NCBI GenBank assembly: GCA_007570785.1
Contig: ML660201.1
Location: 37,651,656-37,715,655, forward strand
DNA from: Antilocapra americana
Taxonomy: Eukaryota; Chordata; Mammalia; Artiodactyla; Antilocapridae
DNA: 64,000 nucleotides
Reading direction: 5' to 3'
In this document: piece by piece, positions 1 to 11,539 of the stretch
Position numbering within the stretch: position 1 is the stretch's first letter
Layout: every line of letters begins with the position of its first letter
Notes under the pieces: model-generated
Databases searched by the model: none
Told to the model about the DNA's origin: nothing
Seen by the model: the letters and a program-made list of their open reading frames with translations, nothing else
Translations under genes and position numbers: made by a program

Positions 1-952
1 ACTCCATCTCATGTTCATTGAGCGTGAGCTGGATAAATACTCTAGGGGTGGAGGAGTGTATGTCCATCTCTCTCTCTCTCCCTGGCAGGAGAGTCTGAGC
101 AGGAGCCTACTCTTGCAGAAGTCAGACCTTCTAAGACCTATAAATCTAGGTCAGGCTTGGTTGCACGTATATGTGTGTCCCTGAACACAGTTATTGGGTT
201 GTCTGTTGTGTTCAATCTATGAGCTGAGAAGGTATAAACTTAGGATATTTTGTAAAGGCATATGGCTCCATGCCCAGAAATTCTGATTCTCTCCTTTCTA
301 AAATTACAACCTGAGCTGAGAACCACTGCATTCAGAACTCTCATAAGGAACAAATGTGAACAATTCTCCAAAGTGGAGAATAAGATACTGTTTCTATTAG
401 ATTACCTTTTCTAGGTGTCTCTAAAACTGTGTTACAGACCATGAAAAAGTTGTGAATTTATTGCTGAACTTGTTATGCAAATGTGGCAAATGCCAGGGAT
501 ATTTTCCTGTCTCCATCTTGGCCCAAACTCATTAAGCAATTATTTACATTTAAACTTGATTTCTCCAAAAATACAGTTAGATCAGTTACTGAGTAGTATC
601 ACTATACTTGTCCTTTAATAGCATATTTTCCCAAATGGTCACACTTGAATCACTCTTTCTGGTACCACATGGTGATCTTCAGTTATATTATTATGTCTCA
701 GTGTAGTAATATCAGTCCTTGACAAATGGTTAATGTAAGAACTGTGCACAGTAATAAATAGACCTAGGATTCCAGCTGGCACAAAGTCTGATTTTAGTTT
801 GAATGACAACCAAGCTACGGTATTTTCTCTTTTTCAAGGCGGGGGGGTGAGTCACAGAAATGGAAACATGGAGTTTTTCCTTTTTCTTTTTCCCCCTTTA
901 CTTTAGATGCTGTTTAAAATAGTCATGAGCATAAAGTACCCTATTTTTAGAT
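1..952. other. Unique AT-rich DNA, no gene seen
   Basis: No open frame of note. A CT-rich tract lies at about 66-82 and a G7 run at about 841-847. The stretch near 280-330 faintly resembles the end of a MER5-type hAT element, but too weakly to call. Confidence 0.5.
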
Positions 953-984
953 TTAGGTCATTTGAAATGCTTCCTCTTTTAAGA

Positions 985-1165
985 TTAAAACTGGGGTAGG
1001 GGTAGCTATGGCCGTGATTAATGCTGAGAGGGCTCTGCCCAGTGCCTGGACTGGTCTCGCGGCCGCTACAGCCGCCCCACCGCCAGCCTTAGCCCTGACT
1101 CTGAATCCTGTCCTCCAGGCCTTCAAATGGTGCGGAGTTGGGGGCGTAGGGGGCTGCTTGGGGGT
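985..1165. other. Isolated GC/CpG-rich patch
   Basis: About 180 bases are much richer in G, C and CpG than the AT-rich flanks. They include a NotI-type site (gcggccgc, about 1060) and three G5 runs at about 1139-1175. A 77-codon minus-strand frame (953-1186) spans it, but its proline/alanine-rich product matches nothing I recognise. It could be a CpG-island remnant, a first exon of an unrecognised transcript, or a GC-rich retrocopy fragment. I see no poly(A) tail or target-site duplication to support the last. Confidence 0.5.
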
Positions 1166-1189
1166 GGAAGTAAGGAAATAAAACAAAGG

Positions 1190-2190
1190 AACCTTCCACC
1201 TTTAGGTAATGCCCTTTCCCTTCTCTATTCATAACATTAGCCAGTTACACTAGAGGCCTGGACACTGAGTCATAGTCTCTATCATTCTCAGTGTGTGACG
1301 GAGAGAGACGAGGTCTCTGCTTACTTTGACCCATGCCCTGTGCATCCCTCTGTTCAGGAGAAGTCCTGGCAAGGAGCTGTCCCCCAAGTCTTTTATGACT
1401 TCCCTTTGGTATTTCATTAGAGAGGGAAGAGTGGAAATTGGTGGGGTGGTGAACAGTAGAGTCCAGGCATGGAGACCTTCGGAGTTTCTTCAGCTAAGCA
1501 TATCTGATTTTGAGGTTCATGGGTTTGGGGTCTGCCCTCCCAAAGCAGTACTGACCCTCATGTCTTCACCATCTGACCACAGCAGTTGAAACTTCAGATG
1601 TTTTCAGAGCCATAAAGCATGTTCCATCACAGTAATAAAGACTACTATGTTTCTATTAGATTTTATAATACCAATCCACATTAAGTTCCAATCTTACCAT
1701 CCTCTTTCATATTTCAGTAGGTACAAAATCACTTCTTTGTTTTTTAAATGCTCTATTGGATAGATGTATATATATTAACTTGTTTTTAGTTACTATTTCA
1801 GAATCTCATTTATCTCCAGTAATATAACTCAGGACCAAATTTAAGTGTGATGTGCTTCTAAATATCATTCATGTATAATAAAATATGTTAGATGGTGGGC
1901 TCAGCAACCACTTTTGAAAATTTTGATTTAAAAAAATTTCTACTGTGGTACTGCTGATCAGTCTCCAGAATTTCATTTAATTTACCTTCATTGTTGAATG
2001 CAGATCCATAAAAATCAGTGTAAACAGTGTAAAAATAAGCCATTAGAAAGAAAGGCAAGAGTAGAGTAAATTCTCAGATTTTCACCCATCCTCACCCAGT
2101 ACTCTGTTATCAATTCTTTACCCCTGTTAGTCAGAAATTCTCATTTATTAAGTAATGGACATAGACAACTTAAAGTTCCCTTTCATGTAG
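1190..2190. other. Unique DNA, no feature recognised
   Basis: AT-rich sequence with no repeat I can name. An 87-codon plus-strand frame at 1326-1589 shows no familiar motif and is in the size range expected by chance. Confidence 0.4.
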
Positions 2191-2193
2191 GGC

Positions 2194-2432
2194 ATGCATG
2201 CATGCTCAGTTTGCTCAGTCATGTCCAACTCTTTGCAACCCCACGGACTATAGCCCTCCAGGCTTCTCTGTCCATGGGATTCTCCAGGCAAGAATACTGC
2301 AGTGGGTTATCATCTCCTACTCCAGTGGGTTATCATTTCCTACTCCAGGGGATCTTCCCAACCCAGGAATGGAACCCGCGTGTTTTACATTGGTAGGCAG
2401 GTTCTTTGCCACTGAGCCACCGGGGAAGCCCC
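2194..2432 (-). mobile_element. Bov-tA SINE with internal 23-bp duplication
   Basis: Full-length ruminant tRNA-Glu-derived SINE. Read on the minus strand, the tRNA-like head lies at the right end (ggggcttccccggtggctca) and the BovA body, shared with the BovB 3' end, at the left. Inside the body a 23-bp segment (2301-2323) is repeated at once at 2324-2346 with one mismatch, which is not part of the family consensus. A GCATGCATGCATGC run at 2192-2205 abuts the left end. Confidence 0.93.
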
Positions 2433-2599
2433 TTCAAGTAAGGATGATGCAGCAAATATGTTAAAGGATTGTCTCTATTCTTTTAATGTCTGTCAAGGGT
2501 CCATAAGCATGTTTGCTGCAACCATTAACTGTTGCTAACCTTTTAATTTTTTGCTCTTAAGGTGAAAAGATTTGAGGTCATATGGTCATTAATTTAACA

Positions 2600-2930
2600 A
2601 ATAACTATTGACCATCTAACCTGTACTGGGCTCTGACTTCAATGCTGGGGATAATATATCTATGAGAAAGGCCAGCCTATTTCCCATGTTTGTATGGCTT
2701 GTGATATAGTCATGGAAGACAGGACACATACAGACACACATACACAAGACAATAAATATAATAATTATCCAAAGTAAGGATTACAAGGGGAATAGGAGGA
2801 AAGAGTCAATGACAACAGGAAAGGCCAACTTAAATAAGGAGATCATGGGAAGCTATCTGGAAGTGGGGTGATATTTCAGCCCTGAAAGATGGTAAGTTCT
2901 GGCTGTAGAAGGTACGTAGGAAGGAAGATG
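2600..2930. repeat. Old L2-like repeat, decayed
   Basis: The wording of the sequence (a wandering 'gctctgacttcaatgctggg' start, then the run of acagacacac and ccctgaaagatg) resembles the old LINE2-type elements common in mammals. Divergence is high, so the family name is tentative. Confidence 0.4.
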
Positions 2931-2945
2931 TTCTAGGTGAAGGTC

Positions 2946-3221
2946 TGCTGCTGCTGCTGCTAAGTCGCTTCAGTCGTGTCCGACTCTTTGTGACCCCACA
3001 GACGGCAGCCCACCAGGCTCCGCCATCCCTGGGATTCTCCAGGCAAGAACACTGGAGTGGGTTGCCATTTCCTTCTCCAGTGCATGAAAGTGAAAAGTGA
3101 AAGTGAAGTCACTCAGTCGTGTCCAACTCTTCACGACCCCATGGACTGCAGCCTACCAGGTTCCTCCATCCATGGGATTTTCCAGGCAAGAGTACTGGAG
3201 TGGGGTGCCATTGCCTTCTCC
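2946..3221 (-). mobile_element. Bov-A2 dimeric SINE with target-site duplication
   Basis: Two BovA monomers joined by a linker of the form gcatgaaagtgaaaagtgaa (around 3083). The TGC repeat at the left end is the reverse complement of the family's AGC-repeat 3' tail, which sets the minus orientation. The 10-bp direct repeat aggtgaaggt flanks it exactly (2935-2944 and 3223-3232). Low divergence and intact TSDs indicate a relatively recent insertion. Confidence 0.95.
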
Positions 3222-3290
3222 AAGGTGAAGGTTTAGAGTTTAGCAAAAAAATGTATTCAGTTTGATGGCAAGACCAGCTGACACGTTATA

Positions 3291-3355
3291 TTGGGTTGAC
3301 CAAAATAACCATACGATGTTATGGAAAACCCAAACAAAGTTTTGGGTCAACTCAG
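3291..3355. mobile_element. Decayed mariner-type miniature element
   Basis: A 65-bp unit begins ttgggttgaccaaaa and ends with its near inverted complement (ttttgggtcaactcag). It sits between TA dinucleotides (3289-3290, 3356-3357), the target of Tc1/mariner elements. It is the same family as the longer copy at 51469-51549, but the left arm has lost an internal segment, so the long hairpin is broken. Confidence 0.75.
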
Positions 3356-3629
3356 TAAATATGGTGATCTGGACAACTGGCCTCTAAGACAATGGAAGGG
3401 GGTGTGGTTTCATTTCCAGAGGACCTTTTAGCACAGTGAGGAAGAAGGCACTCAGGCATCTCTTTATTTGTGCAGTGTTTATTAAGCACACATGAATGGA
3501 CTGCTACTACTGTCAACAGCAATGGCAGACATTGCTAATCAACCTTAGCACTCTTTCCCCCGATCCTCAGTTACGTGGTAACCACTTGGCTGTAGAATAA
3601 CTGTTATTCCCCTCCTTGCACTTGGTACT

Positions 3630-3740
3630 GCTCTACCTTAAAGACAGAGATTGTATATTTCTATTATAGTATCCTGAACTCCAAGAGTAATCAGTACCAA
3701 CAAATGCTCAGTAAACAATCATTTATTCATTAAAGTAAAA
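3630..3740 (+). repeat. L2 3' end relic
   Basis: It has the typical L2 terminus: a 'tgctcagtaaacaatcattt' segment ending in a TTCATT-like tail at 3705-3735. The flanks before it (3360-3630) show nothing nameable. Confidence 0.5.
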
Positions 3741-3913
3741 TTTACCTGCTTATAGCCATTTATTATTATTATATATCAAATGGTTAATAATATATCAATA
3801 GTAACCCTAAGGTTACTTCAAACCAATGTGTAAGTATGCATGTGTACAATGTATTTTTTGGCAGACCTAGACATATAGCCATATCTGCAAGATTTAACTA
3901 TTTGAATAGTAAA

Positions 3914-4951
3914 GTTCAGTTCAGTTCAGTTGCTCAGTCCTGTCCGATTCTTTGTGACCCCATGGACTGCAGTACACCAGGCCTCCCTGTCTGTCACCAA
4001 CTTCCGGAGTTTACCCAAACTCACATCCATTGAATTAGTGATGACATCCAACCATCTCATCCTCTGTCGTCCCCTTCTCCTCCTACCCTCAATCTTTCCC
4101 AGCATCAGGGTATCTTCAAATGACTCATCTCTTTGCATCAGGTGGCCAAAGTATTGGAGTTTCAGCTTCAACATCAGTCCTTCCAATGAACACCCAGGAC
4201 TGATCTCCTTTGGATCTCCTTGCAGTCTATGGGACTCTCAAGAGTCTTCTCCAACACCACAGATCAAAAGCATAAATTCTTTGGCACTCAGCTTTCTTCA
4301 CCGTCCAACTCTGACATCCATACATGACTACTGGAAAAACCATACCCTTGACTAGATGGACTTTTGTTGGCCAAGCAATGTCTGTGCTTTTCAGTATGCT
4401 ATCTAGGTTGGTTATAACTTTCCTTCCAAGGAGTGTCTTTTAATTTCATGGCTGTGATCACCATCTGCAGTGATTTTGGAGCCCAAAAAAATAAAGCCTG
4501 ACACTGTTTCCACTGTTTCCCCATCTACTTGCCATGAAGTGATGAGACCAGATGCCATGATCTTAGTTTTCTGAATGTTGAGCTTTAAGCCAATTTTTTT
4601 CACTCTCCTCTTTGACTTTCATCAAGAGGCTCTTTAGTTCCTCTTCACTTTCTGTCATAACGATGGTGTCATCTGCATATCTGAGGTTATTGATATTTCT
4701 TCTGGCAATCTTGATTCCAGGTTGTGCTTCTTCCCGCCCAGCGTTTCTCATGATGTACCCTGCATATAAGTTAAATAAGCAGGGTGACAATATACAGCCT
4801 TGACATACTCCTTTTCCTATTTGGAACCAGTCTGCTGTTCCATGTCCAGCATTTCTGAATGTTGACCTTTAAGCCAACTTTTTCACTCTCCTCTTTCACT
4901 TTCATCAAGAGGCTTCTTAGTTCTTCTTCACTTTCCGCCATAGGGTGGTGT
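3914..4951 (-). mobile_element. BovB LINE (RTE clade), 5'-truncated, rearranged
   Basis: BovB encodes an endonuclease/reverse transcriptase and also mobilises Bov-tA and Bov-A2. The tail with its gttcagttcag repeat is at the left (3914), so the element reads on the minus strand. Broken frames on that strand still show the RT catalytic motif (LRYADDTIVM, in 4563-4790) and the downstream segment KLNIQKTKIMASGLI (in 4412-4603). The main copy runs 3914 to about 4849. It is followed by 4852-4951, a second, more diverged copy of the segment at about 4567-4670 in the same orientation. A short deletion also lies near 4210. It contains stops and frameshifts and lacks the upstream endonuclease, so it cannot move by itself. 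Confidence 0.93.
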
Positions 4952-4965
4952 CTATTGAAAGCCAT

Positions 4966-6535
4966 TAGGGTATACTTATTTAAGCATAAAGAGTAAAGCC
5001 TATATGGTTTCTGAAGAGTGACTTAGTGTGTATGTGATAGTGAATCAGAATGAGGGTCATATCACGATGTCAGAGAAGTTTATTAACAACTAATAGCTCT
5101 GTGAAGTTGGAGAACATTTCCAGGGTTGGGTGGGAAGAGGGAGGAAGTTATTTTAATCACTTGCATAAGCCATTTATAGTCCTGTCATCTCCTCTGTCAT
5201 AAAGATTATCTCTTAATTATAAGATAACATGATTTGCTGTTTAGATATCAGAGATAAAAACACACAGGCTGGGATCAAAGTGGAAATCAATTTTCAAAAG
5301 GTCTGGGTACTAATTAATAAAGTTCATTCAGCTGTGTGTCTGTCAGACTAGCTTGGGTCAGGGTATCTATTTTAAGAGCATAGATGAGCCAAGTTCTCTG
5401 GCTTCTGAGTTGGAGAGGGTGACCACCTTTAAACACAGAGGGTTCGCCTGGGAGAAAGTGCCTGACCTCACCTGCAGGCCAGCCGACTGCCAGGACACAC
5501 TCCCAGCATCTGAGGTCCTCTCCGCTGCTTTTCTGCAGTGCTCTTGAGTTGTGTAAGAAGGTGGCAGATTCACTAGTTGAACAAAGCCTGCTAGTTACAG
5601 GAACATGCAGGTGTGTATTAGCTTACAAAGGAGGGAACTTGTAAGCAAATGGATGTGTAGAAGTGATAAGAGGGTAGATTTCAGTTCTCCCTAATGGATG
5701 AACTGGGCTTTCTGAATGTGGTCAGGTCTGAAGAAGGGTTTGAGGGAATTTCTTATTATTCACACTGAGGATCCTTTGCCAGGGACGTTGTTGAGGACAA
5801 CCCAGCAACACTGCTGTGTTTGAGAGGATGTGCTCTAGATTGGGTTGACCCTGGCTTGACTCTAAGTACTGTTACTTAATACTGTGATCTTTTTTTAAAT
5901 TTTGGAGCTTCAGTTTTTGTTTTTACTTTCTAAATAGATACCATAATTGTACCAGCCTCAGTGCAATTTCTGTAGAGTTTAGCATGGGATATGTGTCCAA
6001 GAAATGGTAGCTGCTTATTATGATTTTTGGAATGATAGTGGTCCTTGTTAGAACCCAGTAAGGGCAAAAGACGACTTTTTGTTGTTTTTTAATACTGGGT
6101 CCCCCAACTCCCAGTCCAAGTTCAGTGCTTGCTCTGGACTCCCAGACAGAGGGCACACTTGAATGAGGATGAGCTCAGGAGAGATTCTTTCCAAAGGACA
6201 TATGTGGAGGGATGGGGCTCAGGTGGACAGGAACCGCAGGGAATGGAGGGAGCGGCAGAGGAGTTCTCATGACTGAAACCCAGAGAGGTGAGGGGAAGGT
6301 ATGATCCTGCAACACAGCAGGAAGGAGAATTGGAAGAGCATGCTGACTTTGGAGGAGCCGGCAAACTCTGGGAATGGGACTTGACTTCTCTTTTATCTCT
6401 TCATCTGATCTCTTGCTGGAACCCTCTCCAGCCAATTGACATGGGAAGCCCAGAGGCAAGGGGCTCCATCAGTGTAGCGGATGCAGGTCAGCCTTCTGGA
6501 GTAGAGAACAGGTCAGTAAGTGGAGGGATGGATCT
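4966..6535. other. Unique DNA, no gene recognised
   Basis: There are several 60-100-codon frames on both strands (for example 5353-5547, 6288-6587), but none shows a domain or recognisable protein. A slightly GC-richer stretch at 5390-5545 has no splice or coding evidence I can defend. Confidence 0.4.
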
Positions 6536-6606
6536 AAAGGGGCAACCCAGCTATCACGGTGTCCCGCACACAGTAAGCATTCAATAAAAATATATTGAAT
6601 AAATAG
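6536..6606 (+). repeat. L2 3' end relic
   Basis: The 'cacagtaagcattcaataaa' segment followed by attgaataaat is the standard L2 terminus. Confidence 0.6.
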
Positions 6607-6754
6607 CATCTCATAGGTAGTTGAATTAAATTGTGTTCCTTCAAACCATTGTTTTCTTAGCACGTCCTATGTGCTAATTGCCGTAAAGCCTGGAACAATG
6701 AATAAAGCTCAACCTTAGTCCTCCTGGGTATCGTCAGTGCTTCAGTTTTTAAAA

Positions 6755-6925
6755 GGACTTTATATGTATATTTTTTCCATTAATTTGTACCGTCTCTGTC
6801 TAAATTAGGATTTATTATCCCCATTTTATGAAGAAGGAGCCCTAAATTTTGAGATTAACAGACATGTCCAGAGTCATACAGAGAGTGGAATGGGAATCCA
6901 AATGCTGGCTGCTGGAATCCTCACA
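6755..6925 (-). repeat. MIR SINE relic
   Basis: The core 'ttattatccccattttatga', followed by gtccagagtcatacagagag and gaatgggaatccaaatgctg, is the reverse complement of the MIR core and 5' region. It is diverged and lacks intact ends. Confidence 0.75.
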
Positions 6926-6959
6926 TTCATCATTCCATCCTGGTTCTATGACTCCACAG

Positions 6960-9640
6960 AAAGGATTATTGATCTGATTGAGCATGCTCTTTCTTTTTTG
7001 ACCTAATGGTTGAATAAATTCAGTAAATACTATTGTAGATGATTTAGCTGTATCTAGCCCATTATTCCTATCAGAGGTACCAGTGTGAATCATCTGGGAA
7101 CTTACTAAAATGAAGAATTTTGAGAGTTTCCACCAGGTCTAGTCTATTGTGTTGGACTCCTTGCAAAATCCTTAAGGGATAGGGTAGCCAGCCTGAGAGT
7201 GAACTCTCCTTTCATGAATCACTGATGTCACCCAAACTCCTAATTTTACAAAGGAAAGAAAGGATGCTCAGAAAATCAGTGTGACTAGTTTGGTGATACA
7301 AAGCTAGTTGGTGTCAAACACAGGTTTTCATGTTGTCAGTAAATAAAATCAACATCAAATAAGAGTAATAGTCACTAAAGTATATAAGATAAGAATGTGT
7401 GCATAAAACTTATTTGACTTAAGTGCTCTTTTGTAGATGTGCTTCTGATAGCTAAATGTGAATTAGATGATGCTGTGATCAGAGAAGATGCACCCTAACA
7501 ACAGATAGTGATTTAATGCATTTAACAATGTGAAATGCTGCATCCCACATCTAGGTCATTTTCAAAGGCAGGATAATGGAGCTGCCTAGCAGTCAGCTTT
7601 TGCAGATGAGTGGAGGTTGAATTATAAGAATGGATACCCAAAGATGTGGAAAGACAAAGTCATCAGTGAAAATAGAAGATGCCATTTTCATTTCTAAGGT
7701 GGACCTTTTATTAATGAATCTGATTTTGGTGCCAATACTAGCTAGGCAAAAATAAGCCTTCAATGATAGGATGACCACCAGGACGACTAAAGACCTCTAG
7801 TCTCCAAACTGGTCTTAAGTCTCTTGGTGGCAGATAAATTGTTCAAAAAAAAATGATGAATTTCTCCTCATTGAACTGAAAATGTGGACAAAATTGAGTG
7901 ACTCATAAGAGCATACTCATGTGACAAATGTTTCTGAGTGTCTCTCATTGCAGGTCACATCACTCTTGAAGTATAACGATAGGTTATAAATTGTTTTAAC
8001 AGGACTTGCAACGATCTGCTTAATCCATGGAACTTAAAGTGGGAACTGAAGTTCTTTCATGATTATGGAGATGAAATTGACAAAGGAGGATTTTTGAGGT
8101 AGCCGATAGAGCAGTTCTAGCAGTGACAAGTTTCTGTACTGATCATCTGAGCATCTGTTTTCTTAGATTCTGTCTGTACTGGTATTTAATATATGTTAAA
8201 TCTTTATTCTTTCAGTGCAGGCAACTATTTTCTATGATTTATTCCATAAGTCTATGGTTTTTTTTTTTTTGACAAAGAGCTCTTGCACATCCTCTCACTA
8301 AGGTTGTATTTACTGAGTTTATTCATTCTCTTATGGAGAAATAATCCATAGTCTGTTATTAAGACAATGGCTTTGACTTTAGAATGAGTTTGTGTCTTTA
8401 AGGATAGTTCTCAGCAAATGAGTCAACCATATGTTAAATCAAATTTAACATCCATTATGAAACACTGAATCATACTTTACATCTCAGTAATGATAACAAA
8501 TGATCACTTATCTCATGTTCTTCTCATCTGTACTACATCTCATCCATCTTGCTAATATTGCAAAGATTTATTAAATGAACAAGTATCCAACTATTAACTG
8601 TTAGTATTAATTGCATCTTTTTCTGTTTTCTTTTGTGGCCTTCCATTTGCATGCTTGCTTAAGCTCACTTTAATGTAGGTTTTAAAACTAATGGTTTTTT
8701 ATTATTCTGAAATGACAATTAACAGAAAACTAGTAAGTTAGCAATAAAATTATCTCCATGAAACTCTGCAATTCCAGCAGCCCATTATCAGGCAGAGGAT
8801 TTGCTTTATGTGCTCAGCATTGGAAGCAAAGATCTCTTTTCACTAGAATAAAACAGTCGATTTTAAACCTCTGGAAACATTTCAGATCCCTTATGACTTA
8901 AAATTGCTACTTGTGTAGTAAAAATTTAAATCACTTGAGTAAATTTGTTATTTAATCTTTAAAGTTTAACTAACATTTATTCTTTCTTTCTAAGTGCTTT
9001 CTGTTAGTGTAAATTGTGAAGAGCTGCCTCTGTCTTTTCGTAAGACTGTACTAGGCTTCTTTAGCTTGGCAACTTCCAAACCAGTCGCTTCTTTCAGGCT
9101 CCCGTTTCTGGAAAAAGTTCCACCCTACTGTCTCTTCTCCAGCCTCTGAATATAGGTCCCTGCCCCTCATTTATATCCTAAATGTCCTCAACTTTTCAGG
9201 TACAGCTGCTTTTTCATGTAAAATGATCTCTTAGATGTTTGTACTTCTCTTGTGATTCTTTTTACATACTCCCTGGATTTCTACCCCAGCCTCTTGGTTG
9301 ATTTTCAAAGCATTTGTCTTTCTTGGATACATCCTGCATTCCTGGTGAAACAAATCTTGCTCAGTTCTTCGGAGATTTAGTTCATGAACTCAGATGTTCC
9401 TTGAGGGAAGGGATTCAATACAAACTTGTTTCATGTTTCACCAAATTCCTATTTTTATCAGATAAACACATATCACAGAATTTTATCTAATGGGGTGGTT
9501 GTGAGCAGAATTCGTTTCTAAATGGCAAGTGTCACACTAATGTAGTATCTTTACTGGGATAATAATAATAAAAGCGACCATTTGCCAAACTGCTTTTATG
9601 AATATGGTGTTTATATCTATTTACTTCTGATTCTTGCACA
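6960..9640. other. Repeat-poor AT-rich unique DNA
   Basis: No gene is recognised in 2.7 kb. A weak MER20/MER5-like string lies near 7075-7115 and T-rich runs near 8258-8271. The low density of young SINEs is notable against the neighbouring regions. All frames here are short. Confidence 0.4.
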
Positions 9641-9646
9641 AAACTC

Positions 9647-9858
9647 GAGTGAAATCGAAAGTCACTCAGTCATGTCTGACTCTTTGTCATCCCATGAACT
9701 GTAGCCCACCAGGCTTCTCTGTCCGTGGATTTCTCCAGGCAAGAATAGTGAAGTGGGTCATCCTGCACTTCTTGAGGGGATCTTCCTGACCCATGGATTG
9801 AGCTGGAGTCTCTCACATTGTAGGCAGATTGTTTACCCACTGAGACACCTGGGAAGCC
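9647..9858 (-). mobile_element. Bov-tA SINE
   Basis: The BovA body starts at the left (cactcagtcatgtctgactc) and the tRNA-like head is at the right (tgagacacctgggaagcc). A C-rich tract and an AC repeat abut the head end. Confidence 0.92.
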
Positions 9859-9860
9859 TG

Positions 9861-9883
9861 CCCCACCCCACCCTCCCACCCCC
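9861..9883 (-). other. G-quadruplex motif on the minus strand
   Basis: Five C tracts (C4, C4, C3, C3, C5) are separated by single bases. The complementary strand is therefore a canonical G3+N1 quadruplex motif with very short loops. Confidence 0.75.
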
Positions 9884-9884
9884 A

Positions 9885-9902
9885 ACACACACACACACAC
9901 AC
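9885..9902. repeat. (AC)9 microsatellite
   Basis: Uninterrupted AC dinucleotides directly follow the C-rich tract. Likely length-variable. Confidence 0.9.
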
Positions 9903-9904
9903 AT

Positions 9905-10895
9905 TTGTTTGCTGACCATAGATTCCAAAATCTGACCAGAATTTTAAGAAGAACTGGTAATAGAGCTTGAGATTGGGAAGGATAGTTCAATTTGGGGAGG
10001 GGATCTTTCAGTGAGAGATTTCATAGACTTAGAACCATAATGTTGAATTACAGTTTTAGAGGGATGGAGTAGGGTCACGTGGATTTCATTGTTCCAGGGC
10101 TGGAATGCAGAGACAGCACTGTGGCTTCAGACGGGATCCTTTGAGGATTTCTTGAGGTGAGGTAGAGGAGGAAAACTTCAAGAATGTCCTAGGATTTTAG
10201 AAAGATTTTGAAAATCGCCATGTCAAGGAGAAGGCATCTTCATTTAAATCTTATCATGAAACATAAATGCAAATCTAAAGGTACTTCCTGGAAACTGCTA
10301 TGTGAAGACTGCTGTGTTGTAAAACTTGTTCAGTGCTATGTAAACAAATGATAAAAATCATCTAGTTGAGATATAACTAAGGCAAGAATTGATAAGCTGA
10401 GACACTGAACCACTACCACCCCCTTTCTTGATCCTAAGAAAGGAGAAGAAGTACCAGTCTTGAAATTAGGTAGTTACCAAAGCTTGATGTATTTTCTTAA
10501 CTAGGCTATGTTCACATACTTCCTTAAGAAATGTTGGAATGTTTCCCATTTGATACATAGTTAGCCTTACATTCTCAACCTGATAGTAAAATTTTATAAT
10601 CCAGTTCATGCTCCTGTCACATTCTCAATCAAATAGGAAATGACTTTCCTGGGTTTAGCCAAGATTGAGAGGGAATATTGTGCAGCATCAGCATAATATG
10701 AACTAAAATTATGTCATTCGTGATGGAACCTAACAAAAATCTGCAGGTGTCCAGCAGAAGACTAAGAACTTCAGTTCAATGAAGTTTTCTTTATGATATC
10801 CTTAACCTGTAGTCATGGGACTTTAGCACGTGTTATGGCTTTGTTAGAGACTAGTGTTCACTCATTGCCCATTCTGTGCAGCTCACTGTGCGGAT
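9905..10895. other. Unique DNA, no gene seen
   Basis: No recognised repeat or conserved frame. Confidence 0.4.
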
Positions 10896-10899
10896 CTCT

Positions 10900-11470
10900 A
10901 GGGAAGAAACTAAATTAAGACCTGGTTTCTGCTGTCAAGAAGCTTGCCGTCTGTTTGGATAGACAGATGGTACCACGTGATACGGATCTGGGCTGCTACA
11001 GACTGGTGGTCCTCTGTGCTATGAGGATACTGAGTTGGAAGATATTTATTTTGATGGGAGGACTGGAAAAGGTTCATGGACAATGTGACTTCTGAGTCAG
11101 ACCTTGAAAATTTCAACTAGTAGAAATGTGTCCAAAAGGCTGTAAAGTTCTAGAAATAGTAATTTGACTGATTAACCAGGAGAGAGAGAAGGGACAGCTA
11201 TGAGACTGGAGGGGAAGAGCAGCATACACGTCACAGAATCCTTTTGGGAGGCTTTGGACATCATTTCAAAAGCCCAGGGTAGCCACCAGAGGTTTTAGGA
11301 AGGGAAGTAACAGGATCAACTATGTGTTTCATGAGATTTAATGTGGCCCCGTGGTAGTGGACTAGGTTAGTGCTGCAGTATAGGGAAGAGTTTAAGTAGG
11401 AAAACTGGGAAGGAGAGGAAAGGCTGAAAAGATACAAATGGAATCACCAGTACTCAGTGAGAGACACTTA
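10900..11470. repeat. Old L2-like repeat
   Basis: The phrase-like string 'ctgctgtcaagaagcttgcc' and, further on, 'aagtaacaggatcaactatg' resemble the inner part of a widely scattered old mammalian element usually grouped with L2. It is too diverged to fix ends or strand. Confidence 0.4.
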
Positions 11471-11539
11471 CAGTAGGAGGTAGGTCTTCCCAAAAGTGTT
11501 TTTCCAGGTTTCTAGCCCAGGTGAGAACCCCACCCCACT

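Noticed and set aside
2198..2464. 88-codon and overlapping 64-codon open frames
   Set aside because: They are translations of the antisense Bov-tA SINE. The same peptide-like strings recur in every Bov-tA of the window.
9753..9990. Frames on both strands over the SINE and AC repeat
   Set aside because: They arise from Bov-tA sequence and the AC/GT microsatellite (CVCVCV run), not from a gene.
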